A DNA stretch of 49,415 bases from Pseudomonas veronii. Its GTDB lineage: Bacteria > Pseudomonadota > Gammaproteobacteria > Pseudomonadales > Pseudomonadaceae. The stretch lies in assembly GCF_001439695.1 (NCBI RefSeq), contig NZ_JYLL01000041.1:1-49415 (forward strand), in the 5' to 3' direction. The position numbers and the translations under genes were made by a program. The notes below the pieces were generated by a model. The model saw only the letters and a program-made list of their open reading frames with translations, made no database searches and was not told where the DNA came from. Every line of letters begins with the position of its first letter. Within the stretch, counting starts at the first letter, position 1. Shown one piece after another: positions 41,097-49,415 of this stretch.

Positions 41097-41927
41097 ATGA
41101 CAGCGTTTCGTAAAAGTGTTCGTCCCCTTGCCGTGTGCCTGCTGGGCGCAGCGGTTGCGATGACCTCGTTGGCGGCTTCGGCGTTCCAGCAGGACGGCAA
41201 GATCATCGCCGGTTCCGATGTGACGTTCTTCCCCTATGAGTACATGGATAACAACAAGCCAGCGGGCTTCGATATCGAGTTCATGGACGGCCTGGGCAAG
41301 GTCATGGGGCGCAAGGTCGAGACCCTCGACACGCGTTTCCCCAACCTGATCACCGGCCTGCAGGCCGGGCGTTTCGATGTGACCAACTCGTCGATGTACA
41401 TCACCGCCGAGCGGGTCAAGGTCATCGACATGATCCCCTACCTGAAAAGCGGTGAGTCGATCCTGACCCTCAAGGATAGTGCTTTCCAACCCAAGACCCC
41501 GGAAGAATTCTGCGGCCACAAGATCGGTTCCATGGGCGCTACGTCCTGGCTCGCGCAGATGAACAAACTGTCGGCCGAGTACTGCGTGGCCAAGGGCTTG
41601 AAGCCGATCCAGATCAGCGAGTACAGCACCGACCCGCAAACCACCCAGGCGTTGCTGGCCCATGCGGTCGAAGCGCAGATCACCGACGCGGCCGTGGCCC
41701 GTGGCGTGATCGACAAGCTGGGCAGCCGCGTGGTGATTTCCTCCGACGCCTTGATCTACCCGGTGCTGAACGGCTTCGGCGTGAAGAAGGGCAATGACAC
41801 GGTGAAAAAAGCCTTGCTCGACGGCCTGGAGAAGTACCGCGCCACGCCGGAATACGCGGCCTTGCTCAAGAAGTACAACTTCGAGGCCCCCACCGATGCC
41901 GACCTTGCGGCGCTGATGCCCAAGTAA
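41097..41927 (+). CDS. Periplasmic binding protein of the amino-acid ABC importer
   Basis: A 276-aa secreted receptor (SBP family 3), started at MTAFRKSVRPLAV with a signal peptide ending AASAF. Typical features are FFPYEYMDNNKPAGFDIEFM, TRFPNLITGLQAGRFDVTNS and YLKSGESILTLKD. Two Cys (CGHKIG and EYCVAKG) may form a disulfide. It follows the dioxygenase by 28 bases. It would deliver the substrate to the fused permease/ATPase. The GRFDVTNSSM region stands where glutamate/arginine receptors read FDxxxxxM. Confidence 0.92.
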   Translation: MTAFRKSVRPLAVCLLGAAVAMTSLAASAFQQDGKIIAGSDVTFFPYEYMDNNKPAGFDIEFMDGLGKVMGRKVETLDTRFPNLITGLQAGRFDVTNSSMYITAERVKVIDMIPYLKSGESILTLKDSAFQPKTPEEFCGHKIGSMGATSWLAQMNKLSAEYCVAKGLKPIQISEYSTDPQTTQALLAHAVEAQITDAAVARGVIDKLGSRVVISSDALIYPVLNGFGVKKGNDTVKKALLDGLEKYRATPEYAALLKKYNFEAPTDADLAALMPK

Positions 41928-41977
41928 GCCTATTGCGCGGCCGCCGTCTTGCGGTCGCGCCCTGCGGAGACCGATCC

Positions 41978-42709
41978 ATGGCGTTATCCCTCGAAGAACA
42001 GACGCGCATCGACCTGGCAGCGACCTTTCGCATCGTCGCCCACCTGGGTATGCACGAAGCGGTGGCCAACCACTTCAGCGCTGCCGTGTCGGCCGATGGC
42101 AAACAGTTTTTGCTCAACCCGAGGTGGAAGCACTTCTCGCGCATTCGCGCCAGCGACCTGCTGCTATTGAACGCCGATGACCCCAGCTGTGCCGACCACC
42201 CGAACGTGGACGCCACCGCCTGGTCGATCCACGGGCAGATCCACCGACTGCTGCCGCACACCCGCGCCGTGCTGCACCTGCACCCGGTCTACACCACGGC
42301 GGTGGCGTGCCTGGCCAAGCCGCACATCCCGGCGATCGACCAGAACACCGCGCGCTATTTCAACCGCGTGGCGGTGGACGAGCTCTACGGCGGCATGGCC
42401 GATACCGAAGCCGAAGGCGCGCGCCTGGTCGGCCTGCTCGACGGCAAGAGCCGCCTATTGATGGGCAACCACGGCGTGATGGTGACCGCTTCGTCCATCG
42501 GTGAAGCGTTCGACGATATCTGGACCCTGGAGCGCGCCTGCCAGATCCTCGTCACGGCGTGGTCCACCGGGCAGCCGTTGCGGGTGTTGTCCGATGAAGT
42601 GGCGGAAAAAACCGCGCGGGGCTGGGAAGGCATTACCGATTTCTCGCGCCAGCATTTTGAAGAAATGAAGCAAATGATGATCGATGCCGATGCGTCGGTG
42701 CTCGACTGA
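41978..42709 (+). CDS. Class II aldolase/adducin-family protein
   Basis: A 243-aa zinc-dependent lyase-type protein. Expected zinc ligands lie in VLHLHPVYTTAVAC (two His) and GNHGVMV, with the N-terminal HEAVANHFSAAV and Glu in YGGMADTEAEGARL. Family members cleave sugar phosphates, decarboxylate, or dehydrate. The substrate may be a hydroxy-keto acid made by the upstream dioxygenase. It starts 50 bases after the binding protein gene. No phosphate-handling kinase is in the operon, so a non-phosphorylated substrate is plausible. Confidence 0.88.
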   Translation: MALSLEEQTRIDLAATFRIVAHLGMHEAVANHFSAAVSADGKQFLLNPRWKHFSRIRASDLLLLNADDPSCADHPNVDATAWSIHGQIHRLLPHTRAVLHLHPVYTTAVACLAKPHIPAIDQNTARYFNRVAVDELYGGMADTEAEGARLVGLLDGKSRLLMGNHGVMVTASSIGEAFDDIWTLERACQILVTAWSTGQPLRVLSDEVAEKTARGWEGITDFSRQHFEEMKQMMIDADASVLD

Positions 42710-42718
42710 GGAAGCGCT

Positions 42719-43396
42719 ATGACCTTTTCCGTTGTTGCCCGCTGTGCCGAGACGGGCCAGTTGGGGATCGCCATCAGTTCGTCGAGCATCGCCGTGGGCG
42801 CGCGTTGCCCGTGGCTGCGCCCCGGTGTGGGCGCGGTGGCGTCGCAGAACATCACTTTGCCGAGCCTGGGTCCGCAGATTCTCGACCTGCTGGAGCAGGG
42901 CATGACGCCGAGTGAAGCCGTGGCGGCAGTGTTCGCCGGGCAGGACCACCGCGACTATCGGCAGGTGACGGTGATCGATCGGCTGGGCCGCACCGCGCAC
43001 TTCAGCGGCGCGCAGACTCTCGGCCTGCATGCCGCGCAGAGCGGCGAGCAATGTGTTGCGGCCGGGAACATGCTGGCTAATCCCGGTGTGATCGCCGCGA
43101 TGGTCGGCGCGTTCGAAAACGCCTCGGGGCATCTGGCTGACCGGCTGCTCGCCGCGATGCACGCAGGCCAGGCCCTCGGCGGCGAAGCGGGGCCGGTGCA
43201 TTCGGCGGCCCTGATGGTGGTCGACGATCTGCTCTGGCCCATCGTCAATCTGCGCGTGGACTGGGCCGATGCCGAGCCGATCGGCGCCCTCGATCAGTTG
43301 TGGCAGGCCTATCGCGGGCAACTGCAAGACTACCTCGACCGCGCCCTCCACCCGCATATCGCGCCGGGCTATGCGGTGCCGGGAGATGACCGATGA
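42719..43396 (+). CDS. DUF1028-family protein
   Basis: A 225-aa protein of an uncharacterised family. The N-terminus TFSVVARCAETGQLGIAISS followed by SSIAVGARCPWLRPGVGAVA is the family hallmark. The Ntn-hydrolase-like fold proposed for the family would use the residue after Met (Thr2) as nucleophile, which is present here. AAGNMLANPGVIAAM is the second conserved block. Ribosome site GAGGAAG lies 9 bases after the aldolase stop. It overlaps the deacylase gene start by four bases, so the two are co-translated. Amide hydrolysis would fit but is inferred. Confidence 0.88.
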   Translation: MTFSVVARCAETGQLGIAISSSSIAVGARCPWLRPGVGAVASQNITLPSLGPQILDLLEQGMTPSEAVAAVFAGQDHRDYRQVTVIDRLGRTAHFSGAQTLGLHAAQSGEQCVAAGNMLANPGVIAAMVGAFENASGHLADRLLAAMHAGQALGGEAGPVHSAALMVVDDLLWPIVNLRVDWADAEPIGALDQLWQAYRGQLQDYLDRALHPHIAPGYAVPGDDR

Positions 43397-44544
43397 GCCA
43401 CAGCCGTGACCTGCTGGCGCAACTGGTGCGCTTTGACACCACCAGCCGCGAATCCAACCTCGCGTTGATCGACTTCGTGCGTACTTATTTGCAGGGCCAC
43501 GGCGTCGCCTGTGAACTGGTGTTCAACGAACACAAGAACAAGGCCAACCTGCTGGCGACCATCGGCCCGGCGGATGTGCCCGGCATCGTGTTGTCCGGGC
43601 ATACCGATGGGGTGCCGGTGGACGGCCAGCGCTGGAGCGTGGCGCCGTTCGACCTCACCGAACAAGACGGCAAGTTGTACGGGCGTGGCACCGCCGACAT
43701 GAAGGGCTATATCGCCTGTGTGTTGGCCTGTGTGCCGGCGCTGGTGCGGGCGTCGTTGCGCATGCCGGTGCATATCGCGCTGTCCTATGACGAGGAGGTG
43801 GGGTGCCTGGGCGTGCGTTCATTGATCGAACGGTTTCGCGTGCAGCCGGTCAAGCCGCTGTTGTGCGTGATCGGCGAGCCCACCGAGCTCAAGCCGGTGC
43901 TGGGGCACAAAGGCAAATTGGCCATGCGTTGCGATGTGCATGGCGCGGCGTGTCATTCGGCCTATGCGCCGTCGGGCGTCAACGCCATCGAATACGCGGC
44001 CTGCTTGATCCGGGAGCTGGTGCGGCTCGGTGAAGAACTCAAGGCGCCGCAACACCTGAACGCGGCGTTCGATCCGCCGTTTTCCACAGTGCAAACCGGG
44101 GTGATGAGCGGCGGCAAGGCGCTGAATATCGTGCCGCAGCAGTGCAGCTTCGATTTCGAAGTGCGCTCGCTGCCGGCCCAGGATCCGTGGCAGGTGGCGC
44201 ACCAGTTACGGTTGTATGCCGAGCACACCCTGCTGCCGGCGATGCAGGCGGTGAGTGCGCAGTGCGCGATCGGTTTCAGTGAGTTGTCCAGCTATCCGGG
44301 GTTGGCGACTTCGTCGCAAAGCCAGGCCGCTGAGTGGGTCGCGCAGTTTTGCGGTTCGCGGGACTTCGGTACCGTCGCCTTCGGCAGCGAAGGCGGGTTG
44401 TTCGATCAGGCAGGGATTCCCACCGTGGTGTGCGGGCCGGGCAGCATGGAGCAGGGGCACAAGGCGGATGAATTCATCAGCCTGCAACAACTGGATGCCT
44501 GTGATCGAATGCTGGAGCGGGTGGTGGAGTTTGTGCGTCAATAG
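43393..44544 (+). CDS. M20-family deacylase (ArgE/acetylornithine deacetylase-like)
   Basis: A 383-aa metallohydrolase. The two-zinc site is complete: SGHTDGVPVDG (His, Asp), GRGTADMKGYIA (bridging Asp), SYDEEVGCLG (catalytic Glu and Glu ligand), CVIGEPTEL and the C-terminal His in MEQGHKADEFIS. A lid domain for dimerisation lies at about 180-290. It resembles ArgE, so it should remove an N-acyl group from an amino acid or ornithine-like compound. As last gene of the operon it suggests that the pathway feeds a free amino acid into metabolism. Confidence 0.9.
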   Translation: MSHSRDLLAQLVRFDTTSRESNLALIDFVRTYLQGHGVACELVFNEHKNKANLLATIGPADVPGIVLSGHTDGVPVDGQRWSVAPFDLTEQDGKLYGRGTADMKGYIACVLACVPALVRASLRMPVHIALSYDEEVGCLGVRSLIERFRVQPVKPLLCVIGEPTELKPVLGHKGKLAMRCDVHGAACHSAYAPSGVNAIEYAACLIRELVRLGEELKAPQHLNAAFDPPFSTVQTGVMSGGKALNIVPQQCSFDFEVRSLPAQDPWQVAHQLRLYAEHTLLPAMQAVSAQCAIGFSELSSYPGLATSSQSQAAEWVAQFCGSRDFGTVAFGSEGGLFDQAGIPTVVCGPGSMEQGHKADEFISLQQLDACDRMLERVVEFVRQ

Positions 44545-44582
44545 CCCTCGCACTGACACTCGTGGTGAAGAAGGGGCCCCAG

Positions 44583-45278
44583 TTGAACGAACACACATTG
44601 TCCATGCGCCTGGAACGCGTGGCGGCGCATGTGCCGGCCGGGGCGCGGTTGGCGGATATCGGCTCCGACCATGGCTACCTGCCGGTGGCGTTGCTGCGCC
44701 GCGGCCTGATCGCGGCGGCGGTGGCGGGGGAGGTGGCCGCGACGCCATTCCAGGCCGCCGAACGCACCGTGCGTGAAAATGGCCTGGAGCGACATGTCAG
44801 CGTGCGCCTGGCCGATGGCCTGGCAGCCATCGAACCCGGCGACGCGATCAGTGCGATCAGCGTCTGCGGCATGGGCGGCGAGACCATCCGCGACATCCTC
44901 GACAGCGGCAAGGCCTGCCTCACCGGCCAGGAGCGCCTGATCCTGCAACCCAACGGCGGTGAACAACCGTTGCGCCAATGGCTGATGGACAACGGTTACC
45001 GCATCCTGGTCGAAGAGTTGTTGCGGGAAAACCGCTTCTACTACGAGATCATCGTCGCCGAGCGCGCCGAACCGCGGGTGTACAGTGCCGAGGAGTTGTA
45101 CTTCGGCCCGCTGCACCTGCAGGCCCGCAGCCCGGACTTCCTGGCCAAGTGGCAACGCCTGCTGCGGCAAAAGCAGAAAACCCTGGCCGGTTTCGAACAG
45201 GCCCGCCAGACGTTACCGCCGGCCAAGGTGCAAGAGGTCGCCCGGCAAGTGCAGTGGATCACCGCGTTGCTGGCGTGA
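44583..45278 (+). CDS. trmK: tRNA (adenine22-N1)-methyltransferase TrmK
   Basis: A 231-aa enzyme. The SAM-binding motif ADIGSDHGYLPVALLRR is near the start and the family motif ISVCGMGGETIRDIL at about 90-105. LILQPNGGEQPLRQWL follows, then a C-terminal coiled-coil region. It methylates N1 of A22 in tRNA. I prefer TTG 44583 because AAGGGG lies 6 bases upstream; GTG 44562 is in frame. It is probably not part of the preceding catabolic operon, although only 38 bases separate them. Confidence 0.88.
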   Translation: MNEHTLSMRLERVAAHVPAGARLADIGSDHGYLPVALLRRGLIAAAVAGEVAATPFQAAERTVRENGLERHVSVRLADGLAAIEPGDAISAISVCGMGGETIRDILDSGKACLTGQERLILQPNGGEQPLRQWLMDNGYRILVEELLRENRFYYEIIVAERAEPRVYSAEELYFGPLHLQARSPDFLAKWQRLLRQKQKTLAGFEQARQTLPPAKVQEVARQVQWITALLA

Positions 45279-45519
45279 CCGCAGCGGGTTGATCGAACCC
45301 ACTCGCTACGCGGTCGTTCCCGACGCTGAGTGCTTTCGCCCCATCTTCGCGCACGGCACACGATTTTTCGGGTGTCGCACCGCCTGTTCAGGGGGGCGCT
45401 CTCTGCGGCCCGTATCTTGCTTGAGCCTTCCCAATCAATGACATGGCACTTTGCCGTTAGTCATTTCAAGGCGTCACCCATCGTTGCCGCGTGTGGGTGG
45501 TTTTAGGGAGTAGTCGGCC

Positions 45520-47577
45520 ATGCACAGTCTTTTGTCACCCGGTATCCGCCTGCTCGGACGTTTCGGCTTCGCACGCAAATTCCAGATTCTGTTCATTCTG
45601 TTCATTCTGCCCTTGGCCGGGAGCCTCTGGATGATCGGGCTGGACTATCGCGACAAACTCGCGGTGATTTCCAGCGAAAAGTCCGGCGTTTCTCAACTGC
45701 TGACCCTGGACGCGCTAGATGGCCAATTAACGGCCCAACGCAACCTGGCGTCGCGCTGGAAAGCGCTGGACCTGCTGCGTGAACCGACTCCCGCAGCCAA
45801 GGCGGCGATGGACCAGGTGGATGCGAACAACCCGCTCATCCTGCAAAGCCTGCAAGCCCTGGGCGACGCGCTCAAGAAACAGGGCGCGAGCGGCGATACC
45901 CTGGCCCGCTTCGATGCGTTGCAGGCAGCGGTCAAGGGGATGGATGTGCAATCCCTGCGCACCGTCGGCTGGTGGCCAGACGGCTACGACCGCTTCACCT
46001 CGGCGCTGAGCGCCATGCAAACCCTGCGTGAACAGATCACCCTCGACGCCGGCCTGATCCTCGACCCCTGGCTGGAGACTTACCTGCTGATGCAGATTTC
46101 CAGCCAGCACACGCCGGACCTGATCGAGCGTATCGGGCGCATGGCCAGTATTGGTCAGTCGTCCATTGCCTCGGGCCAGTTCACCTTGCAAAGCCGCTTG
46201 CAGATGCGCGACCTGCGCGGCCGTATCGGCGATGCGCGGGACCAGTTGATCAAGGCTGCGGCATCGCTCAAGGCCAAGCCATACGCCGGCCTGGAACCCT
46301 GGACCGCGCAGTACGACAACAGCCTGCAACAACTGGACAGCGAGCTCAAAGTGCTCGACGACGGCGTGTTTGGCGGCACCATCAAGCTTGACCCTGCCAG
46401 TTTCGAGCGCAGTGTCGACACCATGCTCGGCAGCCTGGGCGCGTTGCGCAAGCAATCGCTCGGCTCGCTGGATGCGCGCCTGACCCATTACCACGACCGC
46501 TCCTTGCAGCAATTCATCCCCGTAGCGGCCATTTTCAGCCTGCTGGCCCTGGCGGCGCTGTACCTGTTCATGTGCCTGCAAGCGTCGATCCGCCGCAGTG
46601 CCAGCGGTATCACCACGCTGGCTGAGTCGTTGCGCGACGGCAACCTGTGTGTGGAAGTGGCGGTGGACGGTCGCGATGAGCTGGCGGCGATCAGCGCGGC
46701 GCTCAACGTGGCGGTGGTGCAACTGCGTACCAGCCTGCTGGGGGTCAATCACGAGACTCAGCAACTCGGGTCGGCGGTGCTTACGCTCAATTCGCAGTCG
46801 GGCAGTACCCTCAGCGACGTCGAAGACCAGCAACACCAGATCAGCCAGATCGCTGCGGCGGCGACGCAATTGGCCGCCACCTCCATGGGCGTCGCCAAAA
46901 GTTGTGAGCAAGCCTCCGGCAGCGCCCAACACACCCGCCGCATCGCTGAAGACAGCAGCCGCGACAGCCAGCGTACTACGGCGAGCATCCAGCAACTCAA
47001 CCAGCGCCTGACCGACACCGCCAACGCCCTGGAGCAAGTGAGTCAACAGGGCCAGCAGATTCAGTCGGTGGTCGACACCATTCGAGGCATCGCCGAGCAA
47101 ACCAACCTGTTGGCACTCAACGCCGCCATCGAAGCCGCGCGAGCTGGCGAACAGGGCAGGGGGTTTGCCGTGGTCGCCGATGAAGTGCGCAGCCTGTCGC
47201 AACGCACCCAGGCCTCCACCGCGCAAATCGCCGGCACCGTCGACAGCCTGCGCGCCACGGTCAGTCAGGCCGTCACACTGATGAGCGTCGCCTGTGCCCA
47301 GGCGCTGACCGACGCCGAATCCGTTACCGGGCTGGGCGCGCGGCTGGGCGAGATCGCCGGAGCCGTGCAGAACGTCACCGACACTCTGGCGCATATCGCG
47401 GCGGCGGTGGAAGAACAAGCGACGACGGCGGACGAGGTGAGCGGCAATATCCAGCAAGTGGATCAGGCGGCAGGGCGCTTGCTCGATGGCGCGCGGGCGG
47501 TGAATCAGGCAGCGGATACGTTGAGCAAGGGCAGTCGTGCGCTGAGTGACAACACCGCACGTTTCCGCCTGAGCTGA
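45520..47577 (+). CDS. Membrane methyl-accepting chemotaxis protein
   Basis: A 685-aa receptor with membrane helices at about 22-41 and 333-353. They flank a roughly 290-residue all-helical periplasmic sensor region with no ligand motif I recognise. A HAMP-like segment follows (ITTLAESLRDGNLCVEVAVD), then the signalling domain with tip IAEQTNLLALNAAIEAARAG and the following QGRGFAVVADEVRSL. Likely methylation stretches are rich in Q/E/A. It starts after AGGGAGT. No CheB/CheR-binding pentapeptide is seen at the C-terminus. It is a stand-alone gene. Confidence 0.92.
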   Translation: MHSLLSPGIRLLGRFGFARKFQILFILFILPLAGSLWMIGLDYRDKLAVISSEKSGVSQLLTLDALDGQLTAQRNLASRWKALDLLREPTPAAKAAMDQVDANNPLILQSLQALGDALKKQGASGDTLARFDALQAAVKGMDVQSLRTVGWWPDGYDRFTSALSAMQTLREQITLDAGLILDPWLETYLLMQISSQHTPDLIERIGRMASIGQSSIASGQFTLQSRLQMRDLRGRIGDARDQLIKAAASLKAKPYAGLEPWTAQYDNSLQQLDSELKVLDDGVFGGTIKLDPASFERSVDTMLGSLGALRKQSLGSLDARLTHYHDRSLQQFIPVAAIFSLLALAALYLFMCLQASIRRSASGITTLAESLRDGNLCVEVAVDGRDELAAISAALNVAVVQLRTSLLGVNHETQQLGSAVLTLNSQSGSTLSDVEDQQHQISQIAAAATQLAATSMGVAKSCEQASGSAQHTRRIAEDSSRDSQRTTASIQQLNQRLTDTANALEQVSQQGQQIQSVVDTIRGIAEQTNLLALNAAIEAARAGEQGRGFAVVADEVRSLSQRTQASTAQIAGTVDSLRATVSQAVTLMSVACAQALTDAESVTGLGARLGEIAGAVQNVTDTLAHIAAAVEEQATTADEVSGNIQQVDQAAGRLLDGARAVNQAADTLSKGSRALSDNTARFRLS

Positions 47578-47601
47578 ATAGGCCGCCGGGTGTAAGCCGG
47601 T

Positions 47602-47748
47602 CTAGTTTGTGTCCTGACTGGACTCTACCTCGAGTTTCAATCGGTCAGCCTTGCTGATGTACTTGTCCTTGGTTTTCGGCGCCAATTTGGCACTGGCCTT
47701 TTTCGCGTTGGCCTTTAATAGCTGATTGATCTTTTTACGACGGTTCAT
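47602..47748 (-). CDS. DUF2986 small basic protein
   Basis: A 48-aa, strongly lysine-rich protein: MNRRKKINQLLKANAKKASA, then KLAPKTKDKYISKADRLKLE. The pattern is that of the DUF2986 family of gammaproteobacteria, whose function is unknown; ribosome or nucleic-acid association is a guess from charge. It lies in the gap between the chemoreceptor and the nuclease, on the opposite strand. Confidence 0.75.
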   Translation of the reverse strand: MNRRKKINQLLKANAKKASAKLAPKTKDKYISKADRLKLEVESSQDTN

Positions 47749-47882
47749 GTTGGTCTCACCCACCTGGTCAATTCTCGAATGATATCAGCTAAAAACAATG
47801 GGCCCGATTTTGACGGTGCGGTGTCATAAAATAGTGGCACAATGCCTCATTCTCAGGCATCGCAAGCACAAGGAGATGAGCC

Positions 47883-49064
47883 TTGCACCTATTGATCACT
47901 CGCGCCGCCTCACTCAGGGCCACGCTTCATCGCCCTGAACCCTTCAACCTGTTCACGCTGTTGCGCAGTGCTTCGGACGAGGTCCGCCTGCACTCTCGCT
48001 ACCTGGCTTTTTTGCTCAACCCCAAGGGCGCCCACGCCGCGGGCGGGAAACTGCTGGAGCTGTGGCTCGCGGCGTTGAATATAGAAGGCTTCGATTGTCG
48101 CGCTGTCACGGTGGATGTCGAGTACCGCAATGTCGACATCCTGATCCGCAACGGCAAGCGCCAGGCGATCATCATTGAGAACAAGCTCAGCGCCGAGGAC
48201 CAGGACGCCCAGTTGCACCGTTACCTGGAAGCGCTCCAGGGCGAGGGCTACCAGACGTTCCCGCCGTTGTACCTCACCCTGGACGGGCGCGATGCCGACA
48301 CGCGCAGTTGCCTGGGCATCGACTACCAACGCATCAGCTACGCCGCCGACATCCTGCCTTGGCTTGCGCAATGCCAACCTTGGGTGATCCGCGAAGCGGG
48401 CGTGCGAGAAAGCCTGCTGCAGTACATCGACCTCATCGCAAAACTGACTTTCCAGAACCAAGGACACGCCTACATGGACGCGCTCAAGCAGACGTTACGC
48501 CAGGACAACAACCTGCTCGTGGTCAAGGACCTGCAGAGAGCCTTCACCGAGACGCTCAAAGACCTGCAACTGGAACTCTGGCAAGCCGTTGCCAAGTGCG
48601 TCGAAGATAAATACCCCACGCTGCCCAAGCCCTCTGAAGCGCCCACTGCGGCGGTTATCGACCGTTACTACAGCGCGGCCAGGGATAACCGTTATTACGG
48701 CCTTCACTACGAGCTGGGCTTTATGGCGGGCTCGGTCTACATCGAGCTCAATCATCGCTTCTATTGTGGCTATTGCTGCGATGCCGAATCCCATCCTCGC
48801 GATTTCGGGCAACTGGAAATGTTGACGCTGTTGTTGGAGAACGATGGCGTCAGCGAAAATGGCTTGCTCTGGCGCTTCACCACCGAACTCAATATGAAAC
48901 ACCCCAGCGACGAGCACCTGATGACACTGCTTGCATCGGGGACGCGAGCGCAAGCGGCAGAGCGCATGGCAGACGACCTTTATGACCTCTGGTACAAGGC
49001 GCATGAACTCTACGGCGCAGCAGCGTCGGGCGCGGGCCGCATGGCGGTCGATCAGCCAGGCTAG
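47883..49064 (+). CDS. PD-(D/E)XK nuclease-family protein
   Basis: A 393-aa protein started at TTG, 8 bases after AAGGAG; the nearby ATG 47876 is in a different frame that soon stops. The catalytic motif is clear: D85 in YRNVDILIRNG, then E99-N-K101 in AIIIENKL, with supporting Gln in DAQLHRYLEAL. This resembles the PDDEXK_4 group, often found in defence loci or as stand-alone genes. The C-terminal part (about 210-390) is of unknown fold. No partner methylase or helicase is adjacent, which is unusual for a restriction-type nuclease. Confidence 0.85.
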   Translation: MHLLITRAASLRATLHRPEPFNLFTLLRSASDEVRLHSRYLAFLLNPKGAHAAGGKLLELWLAALNIEGFDCRAVTVDVEYRNVDILIRNGKRQAIIIENKLSAEDQDAQLHRYLEALQGEGYQTFPPLYLTLDGRDADTRSCLGIDYQRISYAADILPWLAQCQPWVIREAGVRESLLQYIDLIAKLTFQNQGHAYMDALKQTLRQDNNLLVVKDLQRAFTETLKDLQLELWQAVAKCVEDKYPTLPKPSEAPTAAVIDRYYSAARDNRYYGLHYELGFMAGSVYIELNHRFYCGYCCDAESHPRDFGQLEMLTLLLENDGVSENGLLWRFTTELNMKHPSDEHLMTLLASGTRAQAAERMADDLYDLWYKAHELYGAAASGAGRMAVDQPG

Positions 49065-49146
49065 GCTTGGGGCCGCGCCGCTGGACAGCTACTTGCCCTA
49101 CTCAGACTCCTGAGCCTGGGTAGGGAAAAGAATTTTCAGGCGGGGG

Positions 49147-49174
49147 TTGACCACGTAATTTAATCCTGTATTAT
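49147..49174 (+). promoter_or_regulatory. rRNA operon promoter P1
   Basis: TTGACC, 16-base AT-rich spacer, TATTAT, then a GC-rich stretch TTGCCTCCCGC where the discriminator should be, as at growth-rate-controlled rRNA promoters. Confidence 0.7.
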
Positions 49175-49221
49175 TTGCCTCCCGCTAACGAGCAGTTCGC
49201 TGCTGGTCTGGCTTAAGTAAT

Positions 49222-49283
49222 TGATTTTGTTGATAAAATTAAAAACTTTTAGGGTTGCTACTTCGAAGGGTGTGCTGTAGAGT
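49222..49283 (+). promoter_or_regulatory. rRNA operon promoter P2 with UP element
   Basis: An AT-rich UP-like tract (TTGATTTTGTTGATAAAATT and the following AAAAACTTTT) precedes TTGCTA (49255-49260), a 17-base spacer and TAGAGT (49278-49283), then GCGCTCC. Two stacked promoters before the leader fit a pseudomonad rrn operon. Confidence 0.7.
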
Positions 49284-49289
49284 GCGCTC

Positions 49290-49415
49290 CTCGGTTGAGA
49301 CGAAAGATCTTAGCCAACCGCTCTTTAACAACTGAATCAAGCAATTCGTGTGGGTGCTTGTGGAGTCAGACTGATAGTCAACAAGATTATCAGCATCACA
49401 AGTTACTCCGCGAGA
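49290..49415 (+). other. Leader of an rRNA operon (boxA at 49319-49331)
   Basis: CGCTCTTTAACAA is the boxA antitermination site. The surrounding sequence is the leader that precedes 16S rRNA in Pseudomonas. The mature 16S 5' end should lie shortly beyond the window. Confidence 0.85.

Noticed and set aside
45727..47457. 576-aa open frame antisense to the chemoreceptor
   Set aside because: Antisense shadow; no start signal or recognisable fold.
1..49415. CRISPR array
   Set aside because: No regularly spaced direct repeats were seen; the repeats found are tRNA scars, operators and one REPIN.

Overview
The window reads as a Pseudomonas chromosome, most likely of the P. fluorescens group. The evidence is a Pseudomonas-type rRNA leader with two stacked promoters at the right end, 3' fragments of tRNA-Asn, a REPIN built on GTGGGAGGGGGCTTGCCCCC, a DUF2986 small protein, and typical pseudomonad gene families. 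No species can be named from sequence alone.

Left part, 1-20110: an accretion zone. It opens with the right end of an IS3-family element carrying a frameshifted transposase. The IS has cut off the front of an orphan EndoU-type CdiA-CT toxin, whose helical-repeat immunity gene is intact, and a scrap of CdiA/FHA repeat follows. Three copies of the 3' end of a tRNA-Asn gene (1768-1821, 9004-9029 and a degenerate one at 20061) look like attachment-site scars and cut the region into two modules. A fossil P4-type integrase sits just after the first scar. Module B (about 7.2 kb) is a tripartite RND efflux system: RND pump, lipoprotein adaptor, TetR repressor and divergent outer-membrane channel. Two GTGAC-N14-GTCAC operators cover both promoters. 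Module C (about 11 kb) has two halves. The first is a TauE-type exporter, a YdfG-like reductase and a MocR regulator with repeated ATTGAGTCGAT operators. The second is a metabolic set: a ribbon-helix-helix protein, a SulP transporter, twin 76-aa proteins, a malic enzyme and an NAD-type isocitrate dehydrogenase. AT-rich palindromic sites lie at most of its promoters. An orphan two-domain ArsA ATPase lies just past the third scar.

Middle part, 22386-34818: a four-gene chaperone-usher fimbria, a secreted NucA-type nuclease, a cobalt/nickel sensor and exporter pair (dmeR-dmeF) with G/C-tract operators, a YeeE/YedE sulfur transporter, a secreted alpha/beta hydrolase, a soluble FIST-domain chemoreceptor, a 45-aa ORF and a VOC protein.

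Right part, 34894-44544: a divergent catabolic locus around a LysR regulator. One arm holds a flavin monooxygenase, an AroQ-like enzyme that has lost its lid arginines and a Rid protein without the catalytic arginine. The other arm holds a fused ABC permease/ATPase, a PhyH dioxygenase, a periplasmic binding protein, a class II aldolase, a DUF1028 protein and an M20 deacylase. Together they look like uptake and breakdown of a modified, probably N-acylated, amino-acid-like compound, with the substrate unknown. After it come trmK, a membrane chemoreceptor, a DUF2986 gene, a PD-(D/E)XK nuclease and the promoters and leader of an rRNA operon whose 16S gene begins beyond the window.
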